Both the position numbers and the translations under genes were made by a program. DNA of 64,000 nucleotides from Bacillota bacterium (GTDB lineage: Bacteria > Bacillota_E > JAJZYS01 > JAJYTV01). Within the stretch, counting starts at the first letter, position 1; each line of letters starts with the position of its first letter. Shown in pieces: positions 19,549 through 29,508 of this stretch. The stretch is taken from the NCBI GenBank assembly GCA_021845645.1, contig JAJZVM010000016.1, positions 1-64,000 on the forward strand. The letters are read 5' to 3'. The notes under the pieces were generated by a model that saw only the letters and a program-made list of their open reading frames with translations, was not told the origin of the DNA and ran no database searches.

Positions 19549-20919
19549 TTGGTCCAGCATGAAAGGGCCACCGTAGAGAGCCAGTTGCAACTGCCCAGGG
19601 GTACCAGGGCGCCCGCCTTCAGGCAGGTGTCCGACGAGGACTGGCAGGACTGGCGCTGGCAGATGACCCACCGTCTCAACACCATCGGCGAACTCGCCGA
19701 GATCGTCCGACTGACGCCCGAGGAGGAGGAGGGCATCCGCGCGAGCGGTATCCTGCGCCTCGACATCACGCCGTATTTCGCCTCACTGATCGATCCCCAC
19801 GACCCGACCTGCCCGATCCGCCGCCAGGTGATCCCTACCGGCCGGGAACTCGTGCCGTTCACGGCCGAGATGCGCGACTCGCTCGCGGAAGATCTGCACA
19901 GCCCCGTGCCGGGGCTTGTGCACCGCTACCCGGACCGCGTCCTGCTGCTCGTCACCACCCAGTGCGCCAGCTACTGCCGCTACTGCACGCGTTCGCGCAT
20001 CGTCGGCGACCCGCACGCGAACTTCAGCCCGCAGGAGTTCGAGGCGCAGCTCGACTACCTGCGCCGCACGCCGCAGGTGCGCGACGTGCTGCTGTCCGGC
20101 GGCGACCCCCTCGTCCTCAATCCCAAGGTCCTCGAGCACGTGCTGTCTTCCCTCAGAGCCATCCCGCACATCGAGATCATCCGCATCGGCTCGCGGGTGC
20201 CGATCTTCCTGCCGCAGCGCATAACGCCGGACCTTGTGGACATGCTTGCCAAGTACCATCCCCTCTGGATGAACATCCACGTCAACCACCCCAAGGAGAT
20301 CACACCGGAGGTGGAGGACGCACTGGACCGCCTGGCGAGGGCCGGCATCCCGCTCGGTTCCCAGTCCGTGCTGCTGCGCGGCATCAACGACCACCCCGCC
20401 ATCATGCACAAGCTGATGCGCGAGTTGACGCGCTGCCGCGTCCGCCCGTACTACGTCTACCAGTGCGACGAGGTGCACGGAGCGGGCCACTTCCGCACGA
20501 CGGTCGCCAAGGGCGTCGAGATCATGGAATCCTTGCGCGGTCACCTGTCGGGCTACGCGGTGCCGACCTACGTCGTCGACCTGCCTGGCGGCGGCGGCAA
20601 GGTGCCCGTGGGGCCGAACTACCTGCTGGCGCAGGGTTCGAACCGAGTCGTGCTGCGCAACTTCGAAGGCTACATCGGAACGTACACTGAGCCAGAGGAC
20701 TACCAGGGCCCCGATATGGCGATCCCCGAGGAGTGGCTCTGGCCGGAACCCGGTCAGCGCGGCATCGCGGGCCTCTTGGCCGGCGAGGAGCTCGCGATCC
20801 TGCCGCAGGGCTTCGACGCCGTGCATCGCCGCGGCGGGCAGGAACACCGCCTGAACCAGGACAAGGAGAAGTGGACGCCGCGCGGCATCGGCGGGCGTCC
20901 TGTGCCGCACGGCGGCTAG
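19549..20919 (+). CDS. kamA: Lysine 2,3-aminomutase (radical SAM)
   Basis: Radical SAM, PLP-dependent enzyme that converts L-lysine to L-beta-lysine. 456 residues from TTG 19549, with AAGGGGG at 8 nt; the ATG at 19542 meets a stop at once. The 4Fe-4S cluster motif CASYCRYC has Cys139, Cys143, Cys146; the PLP lysine lies in DLPGGGGKVPVGPNYLL. The N-terminal KamA-type region (RRQVIPTGRELV) is complete. No ablB (beta-lysine acetyltransferase) or lysine fermentation gene is adjacent, so the product could be free beta-lysine, an osmolyte precursor, or used elsewhere. Confidence 0.92.
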   Translation: MVQHERATVESQLQLPRGTRAPAFRQVSDEDWQDWRWQMTHRLNTIGELAEIVRLTPEEEEGIRASGILRLDITPYFASLIDPHDPTCPIRRQVIPTGRELVPFTAEMRDSLAEDLHSPVPGLVHRYPDRVLLLVTTQCASYCRYCTRSRIVGDPHANFSPQEFEAQLDYLRRTPQVRDVLLSGGDPLVLNPKVLEHVLSSLRAIPHIEIIRIGSRVPIFLPQRITPDLVDMLAKYHPLWMNIHVNHPKEITPEVEDALDRLARAGIPLGSQSVLLRGINDHPAIMHKLMRELTRCRVRPYYVYQCDEVHGAGHFRTTVAKGVEIMESLRGHLSGYAVPTYVVDLPGGGGKVPVGPNYLLAQGSNRVVLRNFEGYIGTYTEPEDYQGPDMAIPEEWLWPEPGQRGIAGLLAGEELAILPQGFDAVHRRGGQEHRLNQDKEKWTPRGIGGRPVPHGG

Positions 20920-20962
20920 ACGCTGATCGCATGCCGGGCCACATCTGCAGAGGGGGAGAGCG

Positions 20963-22783
20963 GTGAAACAGTTCTACGGACTGCTCTCGAACGGGCAGAC
21001 TGCAGCTCTCGTCTCCTCCGACGCATCGATCGACTGGCTCGCCTTTCCCGACTTCGACAGCGACACGGTCTTCTGCCGCCTGCTGGATCCGCTCGCCGGC
21101 GGTTTCATGTCGCTGAGGCCGGAGTCCCACTTCCGCGCGGACCAGGCCTACCTGCCCGGCAGTCTCGTGCTCGAGACGCGCCTGCGCACGCCTTCGGGCG
21201 TCGCGACAGTCGACGACTACCTCGTCATCGGTCGCACCGAGCTCCGCCGCTTCGTGCGCAGCGAGGTGCCGCTCGTGCTGGATTGCCAGCCCCGCTTCGG
21301 CTACGGCCAGTCCCTCGGTGCCCTGCGGAACATGCAGGACGGACTTCTCTGGCTCAATCCCCACGGCAGCGAAGGACTCCTTCTCACCCTGCGCGGCCCA
21401 AGGCCCAGGTGCATCGGGCGCGAGCAGTGGCTCCTGCCGCCAGGGGAGCACGAGGTGGCGCTCCTCTACACGCCGGACTTCGCCAAGGAGCAGGGCGAGT
21501 TCGTCTCACCGCAAGGCGAGCCCGCGGAGCACCTCGACGATGCCCTGCGCTACTGGCGACAGGCCCCGATGCCGAGGACCGTGCCCGCGCTGCAGCATCT
21601 ATTTGAACGCTCGGTACTGACCATGCGCGCCCTGACGGTGCGCACCACAGGCGCGGTCCTCGCCGCACCTACCACGAGCCTGCCGGAGCAGATCGGCGGC
21701 GAGCGCAACTGGGACTATCGCTTCGTCTGGGTGCGCGACGCGTCCTACGCTGCGGAAGCGTTCCTGCTCTCGGGCGACGTGCTGGCGGCCCGCCGCCTGA
21801 TCGAGTTCCTCCTGAACTCCGTGCAGATGACGGGCAAGCCCTTTGTCAGTCCGTTCCTGCGCGGCGACGGCAGCTTCAGCCTCGGCGAGCGGGAGCTCGG
21901 CTGGCTCTCGGGCCACCGCCAGAGCCTGCCGGTGCGCGTAGGCAACGCGGCATCGGCCCAGCTGCAACTCGACATCGAAGGCGATCTCCTCTGGGCGCTC
22001 TGGCGCTACGTGCAGGACACCGGCGACTGGAACCTGCCCTGCGGCTACTGGTGGGCGATCGAGCGCATGGCCGACTGGACGGCGGACCATTGGCGCGAGG
22101 CTGACGCGAGTCTCTGGGAGTTCCGTGACACCCCGAGACAGTACACGCACTCTCTCGTGCTCTGCTGGGTGGCGCTCTTCGCGGCCGCAAGCCTGGCCAA
22201 GGCGCTCGGTCGCCGGGACAAGGCCCGGCACTGGCACGAGCAGGCCGCACGCGTGCGCACCCTGGTCGAGCAGGAGTGCTACCGGCCCGACCTCGGTGGC
22301 TTCACGCAGGGCGTCGGCATCGCGGAGGTGGATGCGGCGCTGCTCTGCCTGCCCCTCTACGGCTTTGTCTCGGCGGAGGATCCGGCCTGGCGCGCGACCC
22401 TCAGGCGCATCGAGCAGGATCTCGTGCGGGACGGCCTCGTCTACCGCTATGGCGGCGACAGCATGGGGCCTGCCCGCCACCCCTTCACCCTCGGCAGCAC
22501 CTGGCTCGCGAGGGTCTATCTGCGCTCCGGGCGCCAGGCCGAAGCCATGGCAACGCTCGAGCAGCTCGGGCAGGTGGCAACGCCGCTCGGCCTCTGGGGC
22601 GAGCACGTCGACCCCGTGGTCGGCGAGCAGCGCGGCAACTTCCCCCAGCTGTTCCCGCACGCCGGCTTCGTGGCGGCCGCATCCGAGCTCGCCCGCAGCG
22701 CGGCGGGCGCGGGCGCTGATCCTGCGCGCACCGGCACATGCCTGGGCGACCAGGAGGTCGAGTCGTCGGACAGGCCATTTTGA
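20963..22783 (+). CDS. Glycoside hydrolase family 15 protein (glucoamylase/trehalase-like)
   Basis: Cytoplasmic (no signal peptide) hydrolase of alpha-glucosides. 606 residues: N-terminal beta-sandwich (about 1-260) and (alpha/alpha)6 barrel. The barrel starts with RNWDYRFVWVRDASY; the catalytic acid is probably Glu386 in ASLWEFRD and the base Glu555 in GEQRGNFPQLFPHAGF. Many GH15 members of this form hydrolyse trehalose; the trehalose-6-phosphate synthase gene next to it supports that, but maltose-type substrates are possible. GTG start 20963 with GGGGGAGAG upstream. Confidence 0.88.
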   Translation: MKQFYGLLSNGQTAALVSSDASIDWLAFPDFDSDTVFCRLLDPLAGGFMSLRPESHFRADQAYLPGSLVLETRLRTPSGVATVDDYLVIGRTELRRFVRSEVPLVLDCQPRFGYGQSLGALRNMQDGLLWLNPHGSEGLLLTLRGPRPRCIGREQWLLPPGEHEVALLYTPDFAKEQGEFVSPQGEPAEHLDDALRYWRQAPMPRTVPALQHLFERSVLTMRALTVRTTGAVLAAPTTSLPEQIGGERNWDYRFVWVRDASYAAEAFLLSGDVLAARRLIEFLLNSVQMTGKPFVSPFLRGDGSFSLGERELGWLSGHRQSLPVRVGNAASAQLQLDIEGDLLWALWRYVQDTGDWNLPCGYWWAIERMADWTADHWREADASLWEFRDTPRQYTHSLVLCWVALFAAASLAKALGRRDKARHWHEQAARVRTLVEQECYRPDLGGFTQGVGIAEVDAALLCLPLYGFVSAEDPAWRATLRRIEQDLVRDGLVYRYGGDSMGPARHPFTLGSTWLARVYLRSGRQAEAMATLEQLGQVATPLGLWGEHVDPVVGEQRGNFPQLFPHAGFVAAASELARSAAGAGADPARTGTCLGDQEVESSDRPF

Positions 22784-22809
22784 CCGTCTCGGCTTGGCTC
22801 TGCTAACAT
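22780..22809 (+). promoter_or_regulatory. promoter driving the c-di-AMP riboswitch and otsA
   Basis: TTGACC (22780-22785), 18-bp spacer, TAACAT (22804-22809). It overlaps the end of the GH15 gene, so otsA has its own transcription unit. Expected start near 22817. Confidence 0.6.
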
Positions 22810-22834
22810 AGGTATCGTACGGGAAGACACTCTG

Positions 22835-22947
22835 TATGGCTGAATCTCCTGAGAGGGAGAGCGGGGGACCCACTTTTTGGGGCGAAGCGCCGCAAGGCGC
22901 AGGGTCGCACTTCGACCCTAGCCCGTCAGCTAACCTCGTAAGCCGTC
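22835..22947 (+). promoter_or_regulatory. c-di-AMP riboswitch (ydaO/yuaA class)
   Basis: The conserved core blocks of this class are all present in order: AGAGCGGGGGACCCA (22857-22872), TTTTTGGGGCGAA (22874-22886), and CCGTCAGCTAACCTCGTAAG (22923-22942), enclosing variable hairpins (GCGCC..GGCGC and AGGGTCG..CGACCCT). The closing P1 helix can pair GGCT (22838-22841) with AGCC (22941-22944). It is followed by a terminator hairpin before otsA, so binding of c-di-AMP is expected to stop transcription, as in other ydaO-type elements. Alignment is from memory of the consensus. Confidence 0.95.
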
Positions 22948-22952
22948 GAAGT

Positions 22953-23026
22953 GCAAATGGGTGCACCCGGCGCATTTGCGTCTTGAACGCGCAACAAGGA
23001 GCCGCCTCGGTCACCCGGGGCGGCTT
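22953..23026 (+). terminator. riboswitch expression platform with intrinsic terminator
   Basis: A 7-bp helix GCAAATG / CATTTGC (22953-22979) is followed by a 10-bp stem GCCGCCTCGG / CCGGGGCGGC with loop TCAC (23001-23024), then TTATGCACTTTTGC. The second hairpin is the likely terminator; the U-tract is interrupted. The otsA ribosome site GAAGGAGGGGG follows at about 23043. Confidence 0.75.
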
Positions 23027-23057
23027 ATGCACTTTTGCAAGCGAAGGAGGGGGTTTC

Positions 23058-24560
<1,503 letters not shown>

Positions 24561-26331
24561 TAGTGGCTGAGAATCGCCTGGTAGCTCATACCCTGCTCCG
24601 CCATGTACTCTGCGCCGTCCTGGCTCATGCCCACGCCATGCCCGTTGCCGCGCCCGTTCAGGATGTAGGATGCGGCCGTGAGCGGGTAGGTCGCCTGCAG
24701 GCTGTTCGCGCCCTGAGCCGTCACCTCGGACGGCAGCTGGGCCGTACCCGACGCACCCTCGGCGACGCTGCCCGCTAGGCTCGGCAGCGTCACCTGGCCG
24801 CCTGCCCCCTCCGCTGTCACCTCGGCGTCCGTCGTGACCGTGAACAGTGTCGACGGCAGGCGCAGCAGGCCGCGAATGCTGTCCTTGTAGACCGTGTACT
24901 GGCCCTGCGTTCCCTGGAAGAGCACCGACAGCGGCCGACCCGAGAACGTCTGGGACGTGCCTTGCAGCACCATCTGCTCGAGGTCGCCGATGGCGACGCC
25001 GCTCCAGGCGAGCACCAGGCTCGCGATCTTCGTCGCCGTCAAGGTGATGCTCCAGGTGGTGGGCTGGTAGCCGGGCAACTCGTCGACGCCGCGCAGGTAG
25101 GGCAGCGCCGCGGACCAGACGTTCTCCGAATTCTCCGTGGCGCCGCCGGAGTCCGCCTCGAACACGGCGTCGATTGGCTGGCCCTGGTAGGTCATGATGG
25201 TGTTCGCCGTGGCGTCCACCGCGGCGCTGGAACTCGGCTGCTCGGCGGCGTAACCCCCGTAGGCCTGGCTCAGCGTGGAGCCGTAGACGTCGAAGAGGCT
25301 GCCGGGGGCGGCGTGCTGCATCTGATAGAGGGCGTAGGTGCGCGACGCGACCGCCTGCGCCTCAAGCGCCGCCTGCGCCCAGCTGGCAGGCATCTCGGAC
25401 GGTACGACGCCATAGAGGTACTGCTCGAGCGGCAGCGTGTTGACAACCTCAAGTTTGGTGCCTTCGAGCGCGAAGGTGAGGCTGCCGCGATAGGCCGTGC
25501 CAAGCACCCCGACCACCCCGCCGTCGCCTGACGCAGAGAAGCCCGCCTGCGATTGGACGAGGAACGATACGGCGCCGCTCGGCACCTGTACCATCAGTTC
25601 GCTGCCGCTTGGCTGGTAGGCGGTGGCCGCCGGCACCTGCGCCATCACCGCCTGCAACTCCGCCTGCGCCGCCGCGGCGCTCGCATACTGGCCGACGAGC
25701 ACCCCCCAGCCGCCCTGCGCCAGCAGGATCGGGTAGGCAGGCACACCCGACTGCCAGTACGGCGCTACAAGCGTCTCGGCCTGCGCCAGGGTCGCCTGCC
25801 CCGGGATGAGCACGCCGTACGGTCCGTAGACGGCCGTGGCGGACGTCGCGCTGGCCGCCGCCTGCGCCGCGGTGGCGGTCGCGTAGGGGCCTGAGAAGAC
25901 GTCATAGACGCCGAGCGGCGTCTGCTCGAGGTAGGCGGGATGCCCTCCCGCCGCCAGGGCTGCGACGGCGGTCTGGCCCGTCGCGAGATCCTGGGTCTGG
26001 CTGACGAGATCGCGGTAGCCGAGCGGGCGCACATAGCTCTGGCCAGGCAGGTCCGTCAGTGCAGAGCCTGCGGCATAGACCACGTTCTGGCTCGGGCCCG
26101 CCGGAGCGAGCGTTACCGCCGACAAGGCGGAGGAGCCGACATAGATCCCGACGCGAATGTTCGGCGCCGTCTGCGCCGAAGCTTGGGCAGCGAAGACTGA
26201 CGGAAGGCAGGCCGCCGCGATCAGTGCAGCGGCCCGGAGCCGCCGGACGGGGTTGACCATGATTCAGCGCGTTCGACAGGTTTCGTCTCCCTTCCTCCCT
26301 ATCTGGCCGCCTTCCTTTTGGGACAGAGCCT

Positions 26332-26345
26332 TTGTGTCGACACAA
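26332..26345. promoter_or_regulatory. perfect 14-bp palindrome, possible operator
   Basis: TTGTGTCGACACAA, about 70 bp upstream of the SpoIID-like gene and ~195 bp from the divergent SANT-like gene. Half-sites TTGTG/CACAA recall Rex and CRP-type sites, but the 4-bp centre is too short for Rex. Regulator unknown. Confidence 0.35.
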
Positions 26346-26540
26346 TGTGCGCCGCCGACTTAGTTCAAAGCACTGGCGACAAAAATCGCCATGTTCTGTG
26401 TCCTAACCGCGGGCACTTGCGCCATTTGCTGCGTGCAAATTCGCGCAAGACGCCTGACAAGGCAATGGACATCACGCAATGTATGGAGTATCGTATCGCT
26501 AGCGCATACTGTGGCATGCAAACCTGAAGGAGGCTACAAC

Positions 26541-26981
26541 GTGTCCGTCCGCACTGGCCCGTATACAGATGACGAGATCGCCGAGATCCGGAAGATGACG
26601 GCGAAGGTGCGCGAAGGCGCCCAGATCCGTGATCTTGCACAGGAGCTTGCGGTGGAACTGAACCGGTCTGCGCGTGGCCTCGCCCTGACGATCGGACGGG
26701 AACTCGCCCGCCAGAATCCCCGCCGGCCGAGGCAGCGCAAGATACGCGCGATCGGGCGCGGCCGTGACATGATGGTGCTGACACAGCGCCTGGCGGCGCT
26801 CGCCCGTGAGCTCGACGACCTCGGCCGCCGCCGCCGCGACCTGGACCGCGCCATCGAGACGCGCCTCGCCGAGTACTCGGAGCTCAAGGCCAAGCTCCTG
26901 CAGGCGATCACGCCGGCGAACGTCGACGTGACGCCGCAGATCGCCGTCGAGGCGGCAGCCGTCGAGGAGATCGCCGAGTAG
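26541..26981 (+). CDS. SANT/Myb-like N-terminus plus coiled coil; possible RsfA-like regulator
   Basis: 146 residues from GTG 26541, with AAGGAGG exactly 7 nt upstream. Residues 5-55 (GPYTDDEIAEIRKM... then RDLAQELAVELNRSARGLAL) look like a small three-helix SANT/Myb-type DNA-binding unit; 80-125 form a strong heptad coiled coil (LTQRLAALARELDDLGRRRR); the tail is acidic. This layout resembles the RsfA/YlbO prespore regulators of Bacillus, but the usual tryptophans are not all there. Divergent from the SpoIID-like gene; ends in a strong terminator. Confidence 0.6.
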   Translation: MSVRTGPYTDDEIAEIRKMTAKVREGAQIRDLAQELAVELNRSARGLALTIGRELARQNPRRPRQRKIRAIGRGRDMMVLTQRLAALARELDDLGRRRRDLDRAIETRLAEYSELKAKLLQAITPANVDVTPQIAVEAAAVEEIAE

Positions 26982-27004
26982 AAAGGTCTCGCCGGCAACC
27001 GCAG

Positions 27005-27036
27005 GGCGCGCCCGCAAGGGCGCGCCTCTCGTTTCT
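27005..27036 (+). terminator. rho-independent terminator
   Basis: Perfect 9-bp stem GGCGCGCCC / GGGCGCGCC with GCAA tetraloop (27005-27026), followed by TCTCGTTTCT; 24 bp after the stop of the SANT-like gene. Confidence 0.85.
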
Positions 27037-27381
27037 GCCGGCTTCCGGGTATGCGAAGCCGGCGTCCGCCCCAGCACGCGTAGCCGCGCATCGTCCGGTG
27101 GCCGCGTCGGCTGGCTCGAATCCCGGCCTGGCGTTGGCCGGTGGACGGTCTGGTTGCGGGTCGGACGTGCAGGCGCCTCGACCAGGCCACGCGTCATGAC
27201 CGCTCGGGGTCCGGTAGCTGCCGGGTCCCGACGCTTCCGGATGCCTATGGCCTGCGTTGCCCTGGCGCACACAAAGGCACGTCCGCCGTCGGGCGGAGAG
27301 CAGTGCCTCAACACCTTGGGCGCGCGTCGTCCGGACGGATCACGAAGGCACTTCGGCCTCCGGAGAAGTTGTCCGGCGGGA
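27037..27381. other. intergenic stretch between convergent genes, no gene seen
   Basis: Holds a second 9-bp hairpin (GCCGGCTTC / GAAGCCGGC, 27037-27063) and about 320 bp of GC-rich sequence. Open frames have no ribosome sites. A TCGAATCCC string near 27116 recalls a tRNA T-loop, but no acceptor, D or anticodon arm can be built. A non-coding RNA cannot be excluded. Confidence 0.4.
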
Positions 27382-28545
27382 TCAGATGTCCCCTGCGGTG
27401 AGAGGAGCTGGGTGAAGATCCTGCCGCGCCAGCTGCTGTAGCAGGTGTGCCACCGCCTGCCCGACGCCTGGCACCCAATGCAGCAGGATGATGTCGCCCG
27501 CCTGAATCCTGCCGCCGTTCCATGTCTTGAACCCCTTGCCGGGTATCCACTCGGCACCCCACATGACAATGTCTCTGAGACCTGCGGCCCAGGCGGCAGC
27601 GCGCACCTGCGCGTCTACCGCGCCGTAGGGCGGCCGGCCGAAGATCGGGGCAGGAACGCCGAACCAGTCGGGATAGTCCTCGATCGGCGCCTGCCATTGG
27701 GCCACGTCCGCCTTCAGTGTCAGGCGCGTCAGGTCGGGATGGCTGACGGTGTGGTCCTCGATCACACCGCCGGCGGCGATGAAGGCCCGCCAGTAGTCCG
27801 GGTGCTCCGCCGCGGCTTTGGCGATGAGGAAGGCCGTGACCGGCAGGTGGTCGCGCTGCATGAGGCGCAGGACGGACTGGCTTGGAAACCAGCCGTCGTC
27901 GATCGTCAGGTAGACCTGCCCGCCGCGCGCCGACCCGAACCAGACGACCGGCACTTCCGGTAGCGCGGGCACCTGCACGTCCCAGACGCTATGCCCCCCG
28001 CTGCGTCCGACGACGTCCAGGCGGTAGGACGCAGCGTGAACGCCGCGCCGCAGGGTCACGATGTCGGGCCGTGAAGCCTGCCAGCTTCCCTGCGGCGCGC
28101 CCGTGACCGCCGTGAGCGCCTGCGAGGCGTGCAGCACGAGTGCAAGGCGCGTCTCGTCCTCGGATGCGATGGCCGGCGGCACCGGCGCCCAGGCTAGGAT
28201 CCGGCGCCGTACGGGATCCGGTCCCGTCACGGCTACCTGCGCCGAGAAGATCTCGCCGGGCCGGAGCTGCAGCGTCAGCACGGCGGCAGCGGGCACCGTC
28301 TCGTCCAATGTCGACCAGGTGGTCTCTCGCATGACATAGCCGGACAGGAGACTCCTTCCAGGACTCAGCCAGATGCGCAGGCGATCGGTTGCACGGTCGA
28401 GGCGCCAGCGCACGACCGGGGCGGCGGCGCGCAGCATCAGGCCGCCCACAAGCGCTGCGAACAGGAGTGCGATCAGGATCGTGGCCAGCTGCGTGCGCCA
28501 GCCCCGCAGCGACCAGACGCGGAATTGCGAGCCGCGCCGCGGCAC
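27382..28545 (-). CDS. Membrane-anchored polysaccharide deacetylase (NodB/CE4 domain)
   Basis: 387 residues from GTG 28543-28545, chosen for the GAGGAGGGAGAG site before it. N-terminal transmembrane anchor (about residues 20-42), a beta-rich extracytoplasmic region, then a NodB domain from about 200: YLTIDDGW (catalytic base and metal Asp), IEDHTVSHPDL (metal-binding His pair), GRPPYGAVD, and DIILLHW at the end. Such enzymes deacetylate peptidoglycan or other cell-wall amino sugars; an outer-surface location is inferred from the anchor. Confidence 0.85.
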   Translation of the reverse strand: MPRRGSQFRVWSLRGWRTQLATILIALLFAALVGGLMLRAAAPVVRWRLDRATDRLRIWLSPGRSLLSGYVMRETTWSTLDETVPAAAVLTLQLRPGEIFSAQVAVTGPDPVRRRILAWAPVPPAIASEDETRLALVLHASQALTAVTGAPQGSWQASRPDIVTLRRGVHAASYRLDVVGRSGGHSVWDVQVPALPEVPVVWFGSARGGQVYLTIDDGWFPSQSVLRLMQRDHLPVTAFLIAKAAAEHPDYWRAFIAAGGVIEDHTVSHPDLTRLTLKADVAQWQAPIEDYPDWFGVPAPIFGRPPYGAVDAQVRAAAWAAGLRDIVMWGAEWIPGKGFKTWNGGRIQAGDIILLHWVPGVGQAVAHLLQQLARQDLHPAPLTAGDI

Positions 28546-28949
28546 GGGCTCTCCCTCCTCGACACGGCACACGACATCCTATGTCGGGCGACGTGGGAGA
28601 AGCCGCCTCACGCTTCGGCGCGGCCCGCCAGCGGGACAACCGGCAGGCGGAAGGTTTGCCCTGCCTGCGGTGCGGGCGGGATGGTGGCGCGGACGTTGCA
28701 CCCGGAATGCACCGGCACGCCAGGCTGTCGACATCCGTCGTTGGACAGCCAGGGAGGGGTGCCACGTGCCCTGGCGGAAAGGCGCCGGCAGGCGACTGAG
28801 AATCAGGCGTGCCATCGGCCCGCTGGGAAACGCCACACCGCTCCCCGGGGCTTCAGGGAAGCCACGCGGGTGCTGTCGCCCTCCAGCGAGGGCCGCGCGC
28901 GGCCCCGCCGGACCCTCGGCCAAAAGGCCGCTCGGCGGCACGGGTCGGA
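28546..28949. other. intergenic stretch between divergent genes, no gene seen
   Basis: About 400 bp between the deacetylase and niaR. Very GC-rich with several short repeats of GGC/GCC. A short CAGGGAAGCC segment near 28852 loosely recalls cobalamin riboswitches but the defining B12 box and other conserved blocks are missing. No protein-coding frame with a ribosome site was found. Confidence 0.4.
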
Positions 28950-28978
28950 TTGCCCGGCCAGAATCTTGCCGTTATGCT
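28950..28978 (+). promoter_or_regulatory. promoter of niaR
   Basis: TTGCCC (28950-28955), 17-bp spacer, TATGCT (28973-28978). The predicted start near 28985 leaves the AGGAGGT ribosome site at the very 5' end of the message. Confidence 0.6.
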
Positions 28979-28995
28979 CAGGCCAGGAGGTCGAC

Positions 28996-29508
28996 ATGCG
29001 CAGACGAGAGCTTCTGAATGTGCTACGAGACTCCCGGGAGCCGATCTCGGGCAGCCAGTTCGCGGAGATGTTCGGCGTCTCACGCCAGGTCATCGTGCAG
29101 GATATCGCACTTTTGCGCGCCGAGGGCCACGCCATCGACGCGACGACCCGCGGATATCGCTTCACGAGCCCTCCCGCCGGCGTGCGCGACGTCTTCGCGG
29201 TTCGCCACGGGCCCGACGAGGTGGAGGCGGAGCTCAAGACGCTCGTGGACCTCGGCATCGTCGTCAAGGACGTCGTCGTCGACCATCCGCTCTACGGCGA
29301 GCTGCGCGGCGGGCTCGACCTGCGCTCCCGCCGCGACGTGGAGATGTACCTCGAGAGCATGCACCGCCACGGCGGGCAGCTTCTGAGCGTGCTCACAGGC
29401 GGCGCGCACGTGCACACGGTCGAGGCGCCGGACGCAACTACGCTCGCTGCGGGACGGCAGGCTCTCCTGGAGCTGGGATTCCTCGACGAAGCAGAAGATA
29501 GAGGCTAG
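28996..29508 (+). CDS. niaR: NiaR-type transcriptional repressor of niacin/NAD genes (HTH + 3H domain)
   Basis: 170 residues from ATG 28996 with AGGAGGT upstream. N-terminal HTH_11 winged helix (RRRELLNVLRDSREPISGSQ, then FGVSRQVIVQDIALLRAEGH), C-terminal 3H domain with the name-giving histidines in VVDHPLYGEL, MHRHGGQLLSVLTGG and AHVHTVEAP. In Bacillota this protein senses nicotinic acid and represses NAD synthesis and niacin uptake genes. Its 3' end overlaps the convergent NCS1 permease by 71 bp. Confidence 0.9.
   Translation: MRRRELLNVLRDSREPISGSQFAEMFGVSRQVIVQDIALLRAEGHAIDATTRGYRFTSPPAGVRDVFAVRHGPDEVEAELKTLVDLGIVVKDVVVDHPLYGELRGGLDLRSRRDVEMYLESMHRHGGQLLSVLTGGAHVHTVEAPDATTLAAGRQALLELGFLDEAEDRG

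Noticed and set aside
26332..26345. Rex redox-sensor operator.
   Set aside because: Half-sites TTGTG/CACAA fit, but Rex needs an 8-bp centre and here it is 4 bp.
27100..27140. TCGAATCCC string resembling a tRNA or tmRNA T-arm.
   Set aside because: The flanking bases do not form a T-stem, and no acceptor, D-arm or anticodon arm can be drawn on either strand.
28840..28900. Segment loosely like part of a cobalamin riboswitch before niaR.
   Set aside because: The B12 box and the other conserved blocks are missing; only a short GGGAAGCC-type match exists.
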